DNA from: SIG307 sp964545045 | GTDB lineage: Bacteria > Bacillota > Clostridia > Lachnospirales > Lachnospiraceae | Length of the DNA stretch: 64,000 bases | Reading direction: 5' to 3' | Assembly (NCBI GenBank): GCA_964545045.1 | Contig: CAZJEN010000020.1 | Location: 1 to 64,000 of the forward strand | Shown here: one piece after another, positions 40,368 to 49,305 of the stretch | Layout of the letters: each line of letters begins with the position of its first letter | Position numbering within the stretch: position 1 is the first letter of the stretch | Translations under genes and position numbers: made by a program | The notes under the pieces: model-generated | What the model saw: only the letters and a program-made list of their open reading frames with translations | The model's database searches: none | What the model was told of the DNA's origin: nothing

Positions 40368-40838
40368 TTACAACACCTTCTCCATTCCAACCTTCTGCGG
40401 CACCAGACCGCATTTTTCATAAAACTTCATGGCACTTTCGTTACAGGACCATACATTCAAGGTCACGTTGTAGCAGCCGGACGCTTTCGCAAAATCAAGC
40501 ACATACTCATACAACGACTTACCGATGTGCATGCCCCGCTTTTCCTCGTCCACACACAAATCGTCGATGTACAGTGTCTTAATATCCGTCAAAATGTTAT
40601 TGTTCAAGTGCTGCTGAAATACGCAAAACGCATAACCAAGCACTTCTTCCTGCTCATCCGTTGCCACGAACACCGGCTTACTGTCGTCCGTCAGAATGTC
40701 CATCAACTCCGCATCGGTGTATTTCTTGGCATTCGGCTTAAAAATATCCGGTCTGCCATTATGATGTACCATAAGTACCTGATGCAACAGCTTGTTAATC
40801 CCGTTCATGTCTTTGTTTTCTGCACGTCTGATATTCAT
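40368..40838 (-). CDS. GNAT-family N-acetyltransferase
   Basis: 156 aa. The acetyl-CoA-binding R-G-M-H-I-G-K-S-L-Y motif (about residues 101-110) and the C-terminal F-Y-E-K-C-G-L-V-P-Q define the family. AGAGGG precedes the ATG. Its ATG overlaps the miaA stop (ATGA type), so its expression is tied to miaA. The substrate is unknown. Confidence 0.88.
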   Translation of the reverse strand: MNIRRAENKDMNGINKLLHQVLMVHHNGRPDIFKPNAKKYTDAELMDILTDDSKPVFVATDEQEEVLGYAFCVFQQHLNNNILTDIKTLYIDDLCVDEEKRGMHIGKSLYEYVLDFAKASGCYNVTLNVWSCNESAMKFYEKCGLVPQKVGMEKVL

Positions 40839-41779
40839 ATAATCCCTCTTTTCTTCGCCTCACTAAGCATCGCTTCCAGTATCGCATCCTCATCTGCATA
40901 CTCGCCCTTGTCGAACCAAAGCACCTCACGCTCTCTTTTGAACCAAGTAAGCTGACGCTTTGCGAAGTGTCTTGTATCTCTCTTTAAGATGTAAATTGCT
41001 TCCTCCAAGGTACATTCGCCCTTTAAATAGGCCACAATCTCCTTATATCCAAGACCCTGCATGGACACAGATTCCGGCCGGCAGCCTTCCGCAAGAAGTC
41101 CCTTTACTTCCTCCACCAAGCCCTCTGCAAGCATGACGTCAATCCGCTTTTCAATCCGGTCGTACAGCACCGCACGGTCCTGGGTCAGCACAAAATAAGC
41201 ACTGTTGTAAGCCGATTCCTTCCCATGCTGTTCCTCGTTATGCTCGGAAATCTTAGTTCCTGTCTGCTCATAAAACTCCAAAGCTCGTATCACACGCTTC
41301 ACATTGTTGGCATGTATGGCTTCTGCCGATGCCGGGTCCACCTCACGGAGCTTCGCGTGCAACGCCTCCGCACCGTGCTTCTCGGCAAAGGCTGCCAGTT
41401 CTTCACGATAGGACGTATCCTCCTCCGTCTCGGTAAAATCAATATCATACAGCACCGCCTGAATATAAAAGCCGGTACCACCCACAAGAATCGGCACATG
41501 TCCGCGCTCTACAATCTCCTGAATCAGACGCTTTGCTTCTGTGGCAAACCGAACCACGTTATAATCCTCCGTCGGATCGCAAATATCAATCAAATGATGC
41601 GTCACGCCGCCCATTTCCTCTTTCTTAATCTTTGCCGTACCGATATCCATCCGTCGGTACACCTGCATGGAATCCGCCGAAATAATCTCGCCGTTTACCG
41701 CTTTTGCGAGGCGGATGGACAGATTCGTTTTGCCTACCGCAGTAGGGCCTGTTAATATGAGTAATGGAAGTTTATCCAT
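40835..41779 (-). CDS. miaA: tRNA dimethylallyltransferase MiaA
   Basis: 314 aa. MiaA adds dimethylallyl to A37 of tRNAs that read U-starting codons. The P-loop G-P-T-A-V-G-K-T is at residues 11-18. Other signatures are S-A-D-S-M-Q-V-Y-R, D-I-G-T-A-K, G-G-T-G-F-Y, R-V-I-R-A-L-E and W-F-K-R-E-R. AAAGGAGG sets the start. It is part of the classic mutS-mutL-miaA neighbourhood, here spread out by accessory genes. Confidence 0.97.
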   Translation of the reverse strand: MDKLPLLILTGPTAVGKTNLSIRLAKAVNGEIISADSMQVYRRMDIGTAKIKKEEMGGVTHHLIDICDPTEDYNVVRFATEAKRLIQEIVERGHVPILVGGTGFYIQAVLYDIDFTETEEDTSYREELAAFAEKHGAEALHAKLREVDPASAEAIHANNVKRVIRALEFYEQTGTKISEHNEEQHGKESAYNSAYFVLTQDRAVLYDRIEKRIDVMLAEGLVEEVKGLLAEGCRPESVSMQGLGYKEIVAYLKGECTLEEAIYILKRDTRHFAKRQLTWFKREREVLWFDKGEYADEDAILEAMLSEAKKRGII

Positions 41780-41802
41780 GGGTTCCTCCTTTAACTTATC
41801 TT

Positions 41803-42663
41803 CTATTTATTTCTCTTCCACAATTCCCCAGTCATTGCTCCGCCGATGATGCATCCGGCTCCGATAATCTGAACCGGTGTCATCGTTTCACCCAGTAGTA
41901 ATGCCGCAAATACCACCGCAGACAGCGGTTCCAGATAACCGCAAACCGCAACGGTCTGTACCGGCAATTTGGCCAACGGCGAAAAGTACAAATAGCAGCC
42001 GATGCCGGTATTTACCACACCGAGAATGAGAATCCATACCCACGCTTCCCTCGGTACGTGGATGATAAATCTTTGCTTGAATCCGACAAACACCGCCACG
42101 GTCATGAAGCTGACCACCAACTGTATCACCGAATTTTCCATTCCGGTGATGTTTTTCGCCTGTTTGTTGAGCGTCACCATGAAAAAGTACATCACGGCCG
42201 ACATTGCTCCGCAAATAAGGCCCCAGGTGTTTCCGCCTGTCTCTGCGGCAGTTCCGTTTACCAATACAATCCCCACCAAAACCACAAGAAAACCGCACAC
42301 CTTCGACATTGTCAGCTTTTCCTTAAAAATAATCGGCGACAAGATCATCACAATCACCGGTCCGCAATAATACAACAACGAAGCCATACCGACTCCGATT
42401 TGCTGGTATGCCTCATACAGAAACATCCAGCTTGTCCCCATTGCCATTCCCGACAGCACAATAAAAAGGGTATCCTTCTTATACGCCTTGGTATGAAACT
42501 TCCCTTTTCCGAGTAAAAACACCCCCACCAGAAGAATACTTCCGATGCAGGTTCTGAGAAATACGATTTCATAACTGCTAAGCGCAATATGACTGGCCAC
42601 AATTCCGTTTAATCCGAATAACAAAAGGGCCGCCAAATATTTCAAAAATGCTTTTCTGTCCAT
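41803..42663 (-). CDS. EamA/DMT-superfamily transporter
   Basis: 286 aa with ten predicted helices in two EamA repeats (about residues 5-140 and 150-280). The repeat signatures F-L-x-Y-E-A-x-x-x-I-G-V-G-M-A and the final G-E-x-M-T-P-x-Q-x-x-G are clear. These permeases export or import amino acids or other metabolites; the substrate is unknown. Confidence 0.9.
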   Translation of the reverse strand: MDRKAFLKYLAALLLFGLNGIVASHIALSSYEIVFLRTCIGSILLVGVFLLGKGKFHTKAYKKDTLFIVLSGMAMGTSWMFLYEAYQQIGVGMASLLYYCGPVIVMILSPIIFKEKLTMSKVCGFLVVLVGIVLVNGTAAETGGNTWGLICGAMSAVMYFFMVTLNKQAKNITGMENSVIQLVVSFMTVAVFVGFKQRFIIHVPREAWVWILILGVVNTGIGCYLYFSPLAKLPVQTVAVCGYLEPLSAVVFAALLLGETMTPVQIIGAGCIIGGAMTGELWKRNK

Positions 42664-42668
42664 AGTTT

Positions 42669-43046
42669 TTATTCATCCTCTAACAGCTTTATAAAATCAG
42701 TAAGCACTTTCTCCCTGTCCCTTGCCGTTTCGTAATAAGGCAAGGAATATTGCTCACATTGCTCTTTATAATACTTACTGATTTCCACGATTTCTTTACA
42801 ATTCTTACGATTTTCTTCCTCCGGCTTAAAATATGTATAATCCTTCGGTAAAAGCTGAAACACATCAATCACCATGCCGTAATCGCATTCGTCATACTCT
42901 CCACTGTCCATCATATCCCGAAGAAATGGAGCTATTTTCGCACTGATACTTTGCACAGTTTCATTTACATCCACATCCGCATCGGTATCAATCCCAACAC
43001 TCGGAAATACTTTTTCAAAGCCGGCAATAATAATGTGTTTTGTCAT
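42669..43046 (-). CDS. Uncharacterised acidic protein
   Basis: 125 aa, soluble, acidic and Tyr-rich, with no signal or membrane segment. I recognise no domain. The gene has AAGGA before its ATG and is packed 5 bp before the EamA gene, so it is probably real and co-transcribed. It could be a small immunity- or adaptor-like protein, but nothing in the sequence shows this. Confidence 0.65.
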   Translation of the reverse strand: MTKHIIIAGFEKVFPSVGIDTDADVDVNETVQSISAKIAPFLRDMMDSGEYDECDYGMVIDVFQLLPKDYTYFKPEEENRKNCKEIVEISKYYKEQCEQYSLPYYETARDREKVLTDFIKLLEDE

Positions 43047-43126
43047 CTTTTATCCTTTTCAAATATCCTGCGCTTTCCTCCGCAACTCTGTCTCCTACGA
43101 CAAATTTCTCTGAAATAATTCTTCTT

Positions 43127-43420
43127 TCAGCCACTCGGTACTCTCTTTCCACTCTTATCTACGGTATAAACCAACTTGTCCGTGGAATCCGGCGCATCCT
43201 CGATCCGAACAATTTCCATCATACGCTCGGACAAGTGTTTATCCTTTGCAGCACCCAAAGCAGCTCCGATTCCCATTCCCACCGATATTCCGATAGACAA
43301 ACCAAGTACCAAATTATGAAATACAAGCTGTCCTAAAGACATTCCGACCATCATTCCCATGCACATTCCCAACGGCATGTACAATGTCAAATACTTTGAA
43401 ACATTTTTCTTCTCTTCCAT
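43127..43420 (-). CDS. Small glycine-zipper membrane protein
   Basis: 97 aa. Two hydrophobic helices contain repeated Gly at three- or four-residue steps (G-M-C-M-G-M-M-V-G-M-S-L-G and G-I-S-V-G-M-G-I-G-A-A-L-G-A-A, about residues 18-55), a glycine-zipper pattern that packs helices tightly. The C-terminal tail is polar. Function is unknown. GGGAG precedes the ATG. Confidence 0.7.
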   Translation of the reverse strand: MEEKKNVSKYLTLYMPLGMCMGMMVGMSLGQLVFHNLVLGLSIGISVGMGIGAALGAAKDKHLSERMMEIVRIEDAPDSTDKLVYTVDKSGKRVPSG

Positions 43421-43470
43421 CTCTATACTCCCTTCAGTCTCTAAAAAACAAATTCCTATCTAACGCTTCC

Positions 43471-43560
43471 TTACTCTTTTACTCTCCACATAGACATGCC
43501 GCTTCCGCTAAACTCATTCGGCCTTACCTTAAACCCGAACTTCTCGTAAAAGCCTTCTTT
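43471..43560 (-). pseudogene. Fragment of a GNAT acetyltransferase (C-terminal tail only)
   Basis: Reading the minus strand from 43560 to the TAA at 43473-43471 gives 29 codons, beginning E-G-F-Y-E-K-F-G-F-K-V-R-P after one Lys and ending S-M-W-R-V-K-E. This is the characteristic end of a GNAT acetyltransferase. No start codon, acetyl-CoA site or rest of the gene exists. The fragment directly follows, in the same frame, the TAG of the Nudix-methyltransferase gene (43561-43563). It is therefore a remnant left by a deletion or replacement. UAG read-through would append it, but this is unlikely to be functional. Confidence 0.75.
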
Positions 43561-44838
43561 CTACCTCTTCCTCAGCACAAACGCCGTTTCCTTCGTCCCC
43601 ACCGGGATTCCGAATTTCACCGACGCTTCACCCAGTTCATTGTCCTCTTCCGTAAAAATTCTATGCAGTACCTCTTCTTCGGTCACAATTTCAAAGCCCG
43701 CCGCAAGAAAACGGTCATGCCAGCTCCTCTGCACCTCCGTAAAACAAGTCCACGGCTCCTGTCCCCACTTCTCAAACACCTGTAAAATCGCGGTCACATC
43801 CAACCATTCACTTTCGATGGCATACAAATATCCACCCGGTTCCAGGCAGCGGTACACTTCCTTTACCGCCGTGTCATAATCGCTTGCACCGCCTCTTACC
43901 GAAGATAATCCGATATTACTGCTAAAAGCCGGCACAGAGTTATTCTTAAACGGCAGATCCAGTACCGAAAGCTGCGCAAAGCCGATACCGTAACAAAAAT
44001 AATTCCGGTCTAAATAAGCTTTCCAATGCGTAAGCACCATGGCATTGGCATCCGTTGCCGTACAATGAAAAGCCGGATCCAACTGCTTTACGGACGGAAT
44101 CAGCCCCATCCCCGGTCCGCAAGCCAAATCAATGATTTCCTTACCGTTATCTACAATCGTTTCAATTAATTTCTTAGTCGTCGGATTTTCAAGAAATTTC
44201 TGTTTCTTCCAATTATTTTCCAAACGTCCGTTGTCCCACTCTGCCGCATCTTCCTCGTCAAAGTAATCGCCATGATTATGGGCGTCAAAATAGTAGATAC
44301 CGTCCATGATATCTGTCGGTTCCTTTGAAAGCTTCTTCTCAAAAATCAACATTTCCAGCAAAATACTTTCCCGTTCCATCCAAATCCCGCCGTTTTCCGG
44401 TCCGTGATTCCCATATCGGTTCTTTCTACGAGCTTCTTCCGGGGTTACAAAAGCAAGTTCAAATCCTTCCTCACCCTCTTGTAAATTCCGACTGCCCATC
44501 TCATCCCGAACCCTGCATTTGAAGTAAAAATTTTCCTGTTCAAACACAGTCTCCGGGAATCTGGTGCTTTTATTCAGTCGCAGTGCTCCTCCGTACTCCG
44601 TAATACTCTCAGGAAGAACAAGCAGTCCTGTTTCTTCCTCTACCTCACGAAGCAAGGCTTCCTCATAAGTTTCCCCTTTCTCAATACCTCCGCCCGGAAA
44701 ACCGTAATAATCCCCTTCTGCTTCATATATTAAACCAAGCTTGTCGTCTTTTTCAATAATTCCACGCACCGTCGGACGCAAGTCATGTGGCCAGCTTTCG
44801 TCATAATCATGCAAATCCAAGGTAAATAAGCGTCTCAT
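43561..44838 (-). CDS. Fusion of a Nudix hydrolase and a SAM-dependent methyltransferase
   Basis: 425 aa. Residues about 20-165 are a Nudix hydrolase with a complete box (G-G-G-I-E-K-G-E to E-V-E-E-E-T-G-L, 49-71). Residues about 180-425 are a class I methyltransferase with motif I I-I-D-L-A-C-G-P-G-M-G-L (about 235-246). Both active sites look intact and there is no frame break between them. The combination is uncommon; a linked detoxification or repair role for a nucleotide-like substrate is only conjecture. AGGAG precedes the ATG. The GNAT fragment follows its stop. Confidence 0.85.
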   Translation of the reverse strand: MRRLFTLDLHDYDESWPHDLRPTVRGIIEKDDKLGLIYEAEGDYYGFPGGGIEKGETYEEALLREVEEETGLLVLPESITEYGGALRLNKSTRFPETVFEQENFYFKCRVRDEMGSRNLQEGEEGFELAFVTPEEARRKNRYGNHGPENGGIWMERESILLEMLIFEKKLSKEPTDIMDGIYYFDAHNHGDYFDEEDAAEWDNGRLENNWKKQKFLENPTTKKLIETIVDNGKEIIDLACGPGMGLIPSVKQLDPAFHCTATDANAMVLTHWKAYLDRNYFCYGIGFAQLSVLDLPFKNNSVPAFSSNIGLSSVRGGASDYDTAVKEVYRCLEPGGYLYAIESEWLDVTAILQVFEKWGQEPWTCFTEVQRSWHDRFLAAGFEIVTEEEVLHRIFTEEDNELGEASVKFGIPVGTKETAFVLRKR

Positions 44839-44901
44839 AACTGCTCCTTTCCATATATGCCGATTTCTTCGCCGGCATCCGTCTATTAAACCTTGCCGAA
44901 A

Positions 44902-45561
44902 CTACTCCGTAACCTCTGTTTGTCCGTACAAATCCACCGTCAGAGACTCCACAAACTTGTTGGTCAGCTCCTTTTTTTCCTCCCAAATCCGGCGCGCCTT
45001 TTCTGTCCGCATCGGGTTCGCTTGCATCTGCCGCCATGCAAACTTTTTGATATGATCTAGGAAAGCTTCAAAGCTGACATTCTCTCTGGTGGTCCGAATC
45101 CAGGTATCCATAATAATGGCATGCGCTCCGGTATCGTCAAGCAAATCCGCTTCCATCAAAAGGATCAGCTCCATTGGCGTATCCTCCTCATGAAGTGCCG
45201 CCTTATCGGAATGCCTGTGAATCAAGTTGCAGATAAACTCTCTTTTCTCCTCAGGATAACCGATGCTCTCCAAGTACTCCCGGGCAAGCACCGCGCCGTC
45301 CTGTGCATGGGTTCGCATACTCTCCTTGTTGAAGGAATACCCGATATCATGAAGAATCGTTGCAATCCGCAAAGACTCCATATCTATCTCATAGGAAAAT
45401 TCTTCCGCCAGAATCATCATCCAACGATACACACGCTCCGTATGCTCATAACGACTGAACTTAATCCCTGTCCGTACAATTCCGCCGTGTTCATCGTAAA
45501 CAGCAAGAGCCTCCTTTACATAGTCAAATAAAGTTTCATAGTTTATCGTCGGTGTATCCAT
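44902..45561 (-). CDS. HD-domain phosphohydrolase
   Basis: 219 aa. Metal-binding residues are His40, His71-Asp72 (I-L-H-D-I-G) and a later H-R-H-S-D, with Asp139 in the second half, as in the HD superfamily. Substrates are typically nucleotides or phosphate esters. GGAGGAG before the ATG at 45561 decides the start over an in-frame codon at 45591. Specific function is unknown. Confidence 0.86.
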   Translation of the reverse strand: MDTPTINYETLFDYVKEALAVYDEHGGIVRTGIKFSRYEHTERVYRWMMILAEEFSYEIDMESLRIATILHDIGYSFNKESMRTHAQDGAVLAREYLESIGYPEEKREFICNLIHRHSDKAALHEEDTPMELILLMEADLLDDTGAHAIIMDTWIRTTRENVSFEAFLDHIKKFAWRQMQANPMRTEKARRIWEEKKELTNKFVESLTVDLYGQTEVTE

Positions 45562-45608
45562 GGATTTTCTCCTCCTATCTTCCCAGCACAATCAGCTTAT
45601 CCTTGGCT

Positions 45609-46301
45609 TCATTCCTTCTTCGCACACAAAAATCCCGCATACTCAAATTGATACAGCATTACAGTATTTCCGAACATATCGATTTCTTCTCCGTTGGCTT
45701 CTCCTGTAAGAATTTGCTTTGCTCCGGCAATCAGCTTCGGAATAAGCTCCGGTGATACGATCAATGTACCGTGGGAGGCATACACCTCATCAAAGCGTCC
45801 TTCGTAGGCAGAAAGCTTCTCAAGACTCCCAATATAATCTACTAAATTCCGCTGTTCTCCGAACATAAAGATGCGTCCGTCCTGAATGGAATCACCGCCG
45901 ATTAACACACAGTTCTTCCCATCTAAAATCGCAATACTTCCCTTTGTATGCCCCGGCAAATCAATAATTTCAAGGGGTCTGTCACCCAAATCAAGGATAT
46001 CCCCCTGCTGTACCGGAATAATCTCACCCTTTTTATCCCTAAAACGGTAGTTCTCCTCTTCCTTTGGATGCATATAAAACTGCCCGAAGGCTTCGTTTCC
46101 CGCAATGTGGTCGCCGTCCGCATGGGTATTGATAAGCTTCACCGGAAGATTCGTAATGCTCTCTGCAATCTTCTTTGCGTCAGGTCCGCTTACGCCGCTG
46201 TCAACCAAAAGAGCTTCTTTGGTTCCGGTTAATAAAAACATTCGCACAAATCCGTCTTCAATCCGCCAGGTGTTCTCATTGATTTGAATTATTTCGCTCA
46301 T
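45609..46301 (-). CDS. MBL-fold metallohydrolase
   Basis: 230 aa. The metal motif T-H-A-D-G-D-H (about residues 59-65), a later P-G-H-T-K-G-S (about 112-118), D-S (about 132) and the terminal A-S-H-G all fit a metallo-beta-lactamase-fold hydrolase like glyoxalase II or related thioesterases. AGGAGG decides the start at 46301 rather than 46322. The substrate is unknown. Confidence 0.88.
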   Translation of the reverse strand: MSEIIQINENTWRIEDGFVRMFLLTGTKEALLVDSGVSGPDAKKIAESITNLPVKLINTHADGDHIAGNEAFGQFYMHPKEEENYRFRDKKGEIIPVQQGDILDLGDRPLEIIDLPGHTKGSIAILDGKNCVLIGGDSIQDGRIFMFGEQRNLVDYIGSLEKLSAYEGRFDEVYASHGTLIVSPELIPKLIAGAKQILTGEANGEEIDMFGNTVMLYQFEYAGFLCAKKE

Positions 46302-46351
46302 AGGAAACCTCCTTATATTCAATTTGTCTCAACAAAACCAACTGCCTTTTC

Positions 46352-48604
46352 TTACACGATTCTCTTAAATTTCTTCTCGATTTCCTGCTTTGTCATGGAA
46401 ATGGTGGTCGGACGTCCGTGCGGACAATGATACGGATTGTCCAAGGTCAGAAGCAAATCAATCATGGCCTTTGCTTCCTGTTCGGACAGCACCATATTTC
46501 CCTTTACAGCCGCCTTACAAGACATGGAAGCCACCTTTTCCACCAGCATTTCCGGGCTTCCGTGAAGCTTTTCCGCCACCAATTCATCCAGAAGCTGCAT
46601 AAAAAGCTCCCCGCCGGTGAGTCCGCATAAATCCGCCGGCACACCGGTCACCTTATAATCCCTGCCTCCGAAATTCTCGAACTCAAATCCCAAACGACGA
46701 AGCACCTCCGCCTGTGCCAGTAAAACTTCTTCCTCACGCAGGGAAAGACTTGCAATATACGGTGGCATAATCTGCTGGGTCAGCATTTCCTTTTCCCGGA
46801 TACGCTTCATGGTCTGCTCGAACAAAATCTTCTCATGGGCCGCATGCTGGTCAATCATAAACAACTGACCGTCCATTTCAATGAGCCAATAGGTGGCAAA
46901 CAACTGGCCTACGATGCGGTATTCCTTCTTATTTTCGTCAGAAAGAAGGTTCGGGAGCTCCATCTGTTCCTGGACATAAACCGGCAATTCCCCCGTTTTC
47001 GGCTCCTCCGGTTTTAATTCCTGTACTGTCACTTCCGGTTCCATCGCCGTCATCACTTCAGGTACATTCACTTCCGGTTCATTCTCGGGTTTTGCTTCTT
47101 GTATTTTTTCCTCCGGCACCTTTGCTTCCGTAGCCTTGCGTTCTTGCAGTTCCGATTTGTCCTGGAAGGACAACAAATCTTCAACAAATCTTCCTACATG
47201 AATATTGTCTACATTTGTAGAATCATCTGTTTTCTCATCGTTTTTCCTAACCTCATACGGTGCTTTCTCTTCACGAAGTACAGCTGCACCAAACGGTTTG
47301 GTAGCGGCTGTGTTTATCAGTCCCTCATCCTTATTTTCTACAACATTGGATCTTTCCGCATTTATCTTGCCAATCGGTTCTGACAATGTTCCCTGCGTTC
47401 TCACCACGCTTCCAACCGTTGATTTTACTACATTTTCTGCCGTTTTCACACCATTTCCGCCCGCCCCGACCGTGCTTCCGCCAACTGGCTTTGCCACCAT
47501 CTCCCGAGCCAACCGTACCGTCTCAAACTGCTCCGGTTTCGCCTCTTTCTTCGTTAATTCGACAGGCGTAGACTTCTCTTCTTTGCCGAAGCCCACCTGC
47601 GGAATCATGTTCTTTCCAGCCAAGGCATCCCGCACCGCATGGTACACGGCATAGTATACCGCTTCACTGTCGGAGAAGCGCACTTCAAGCTTTGTCGGAT
47701 GCACATTTACGTCAATCATGGCCGTATCCATGGAAATATGTAACGCCGTAAACGGGTATTTATGCTGCATCATATAGGAGCGGTACGCTTCCTCGATGGC
47801 CTTACTGACCACACTGCTCTTAATGTATCGTCCGTTAATAAAATAGTTCTCGTAGTTACGATTGCCTCTAGACACCACCGGCTTTCCGATAAAGCCCCTG
47901 ACGGAAATCCCGGCGCTCTCTTCGATATGATTCACCTCTAACAGATTCGCCGTAATCTCCCTGCCGTAAATCTGGTAAATCACTTCCTTTAAATTGCCGT
48001 TTCCGGCGGTCTGGAGCACAATTTTTCCGTTATTGATAAACTTATAGGCAATCTCCGGTCTGGAAAGTGCCATACGCTGCATGAGCTCCGAGCAAAGTCC
48101 GGCCTCCGACATGGCGGATTTTAAGAACTTCCGTCGCGCCGGTACGTTATAAAACAGATTCCTTATCAAAAATGTGGTGCCATCCGGACAGCCCGCTTCC
48201 TCCATGGCCTGCTCAAAGCCACCGTCAATCAAATATCTGGTTCCTACAAAAGAATCCTTCGTTTTTGTAATCAGCTCCACCTGAGCCACAGCGGAAATAC
48301 TGGATAACGCCTCACCGCGGAAACCGAGACTCCCTGCGGTCAGCAAATCCTCCACCGTACGGATTTTACTGGTAGAATGGCGCAAAAAAGCGGTTTTTAC
48401 ATCATCTGCCGCGATGCCGGAGCCATTGTCCGTAATACGAATCAGCCCGCTTCCGCCTTCCTTTAGCTCCACCGTAATCATATTAGCACCGGCATCGATA
48501 GCGTTCTCCGTCAGCTCCTTCACCACGGAAGCCGGCCGCTCCACCACTTCACCTGCCGCAATCTTATCAATGGTATTTTTATCCAGTAAAGCAATTTTTC
48601 CCAT
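46352..48604 (-). CDS. mutL: DNA mismatch repair endonuclease MutL
   Basis: 750 aa, about 120 longer than average. The N-terminal GHKL ATPase (about residues 1-330) has E-N-A-I-D-A-G and D-N-G-S-G-I and the F-R-G-E-A-L-S loop. The long linker (about 350-555) is repetitive and rich in Glu, Val, Pro and Thr. The C-terminal domain (about 556-750) has the endonuclease motif D-Q-H-A-A-H-E and C-P-H-G-R-P-T, so this MutL should nick DNA as in Bacillus. AAAGGAG precedes the ATG. mutS lies 2 kb away on the same strand. Confidence 0.96.
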   Translation of the reverse strand: MGKIALLDKNTIDKIAAGEVVERPASVVKELTENAIDAGANMITVELKEGGSGLIRITDNGSGIAADDVKTAFLRHSTSKIRTVEDLLTAGSLGFRGEALSSISAVAQVELITKTKDSFVGTRYLIDGGFEQAMEEAGCPDGTTFLIRNLFYNVPARRKFLKSAMSEAGLCSELMQRMALSRPEIAYKFINNGKIVLQTAGNGNLKEVIYQIYGREITANLLEVNHIEESAGISVRGFIGKPVVSRGNRNYENYFINGRYIKSSVVSKAIEEAYRSYMMQHKYPFTALHISMDTAMIDVNVHPTKLEVRFSDSEAVYYAVYHAVRDALAGKNMIPQVGFGKEEKSTPVELTKKEAKPEQFETVRLAREMVAKPVGGSTVGAGGNGVKTAENVVKSTVGSVVRTQGTLSEPIGKINAERSNVVENKDEGLINTAATKPFGAAVLREEKAPYEVRKNDEKTDDSTNVDNIHVGRFVEDLLSFQDKSELQERKATEAKVPEEKIQEAKPENEPEVNVPEVMTAMEPEVTVQELKPEEPKTGELPVYVQEQMELPNLLSDENKKEYRIVGQLFATYWLIEMDGQLFMIDQHAAHEKILFEQTMKRIREKEMLTQQIMPPYIASLSLREEEVLLAQAEVLRRLGFEFENFGGRDYKVTGVPADLCGLTGGELFMQLLDELVAEKLHGSPEMLVEKVASMSCKAAVKGNMVLSEQEAKAMIDLLLTLDNPYHCPHGRPTTISMTKQEIEKKFKRIV

Positions 48605-48622
48605 CTGTTGCTCCTTTCAACC

Positions 48623-49252
48623 TTATAAGCCGATTAAAAACAAAACCAATCCCGCAACTCCTGCTATGGCACCCAGTATACATAATAATACCGTTACAAC
48701 GGTTGCCACAACATACTTCTTTTCCTTTAAGGTCAAAATCATGACGGCAATGACATCCGCCACGAAGAAAAACTGGCTGATAATGACCAAAACACCGCCC
48801 ACTTCTCCGTGTACGTTTTCCCCGCGGGCTTTCAAACCGTATGCTACAGAGAACGAGGAGCCGCAGATCATATATAACCATCCGATTCCGAATATGTATA
48901 AAATAGCAACCGGCGCAGCAAACACCATAAACACAAGGGGTGTAAACATCAATAATAAAAATATCAGACATACCAGGACACAGCCCGCAAAAAACGGTAT
49001 CATCAAATACTTCACCAGTACCGCACAACGCAAAAGCGCCGTCCGGTCAATTTCTTCCCAATGCTGCTTCATGTACCAAATACCGACCGCCGCCACACAA
49101 ACCGGCAATCCGAAAATCATTTTCGAAAGAAAAGACGGTATCGTTTCAAATAAACTTGTTAATCCTATGGCAATTGCCGGTGCGCCGTACACACTGATTA
49201 ATAACAAGATTGCAAATAAGGTAAGATTCCTTGATTCTTTTGTTTTTTCCAT
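48623..49252 (-). CDS. Uncharacterised multi-helix membrane protein
   Basis: 209 aa with about six hydrophobic helices and few charged loops. The family looks common in Lachnospiraceae, but I cannot name a function. The ribosome binding site GGGAG is 13 bases before the ATG, so the start is uncertain. It is in the mutL-mutS operon region, 18 bp before mutL. Confidence 0.7.
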   Translation of the reverse strand: MEKTKESRNLTLFAILLLISVYGAPAIAIGLTSLFETIPSFLSKMIFGLPVCVAAVGIWYMKQHWEEIDRTALLRCAVLVKYLMIPFFAGCVLVCLIFLLLMFTPLVFMVFAAPVAILYIFGIGWLYMICGSSFSVAYGLKARGENVHGEVGGVLVIISQFFFVADVIAVMILTLKEKKYVVATVVTVLLCILGAIAGVAGLVLFLIGL

Positions 49253-49305
49253 AGAATGATAACACTCCCTAAATTATTTCGATACTCTCCTCAACAATGC
49301 TAAAG

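Noticed and set aside
48414..49259. 281-codon plus-strand ORF over the mutL start and the membrane protein
   Set aside because: Antisense to mutL's conserved ATPase start; its translation is Thr/Ile/Asn-rich without a domain.
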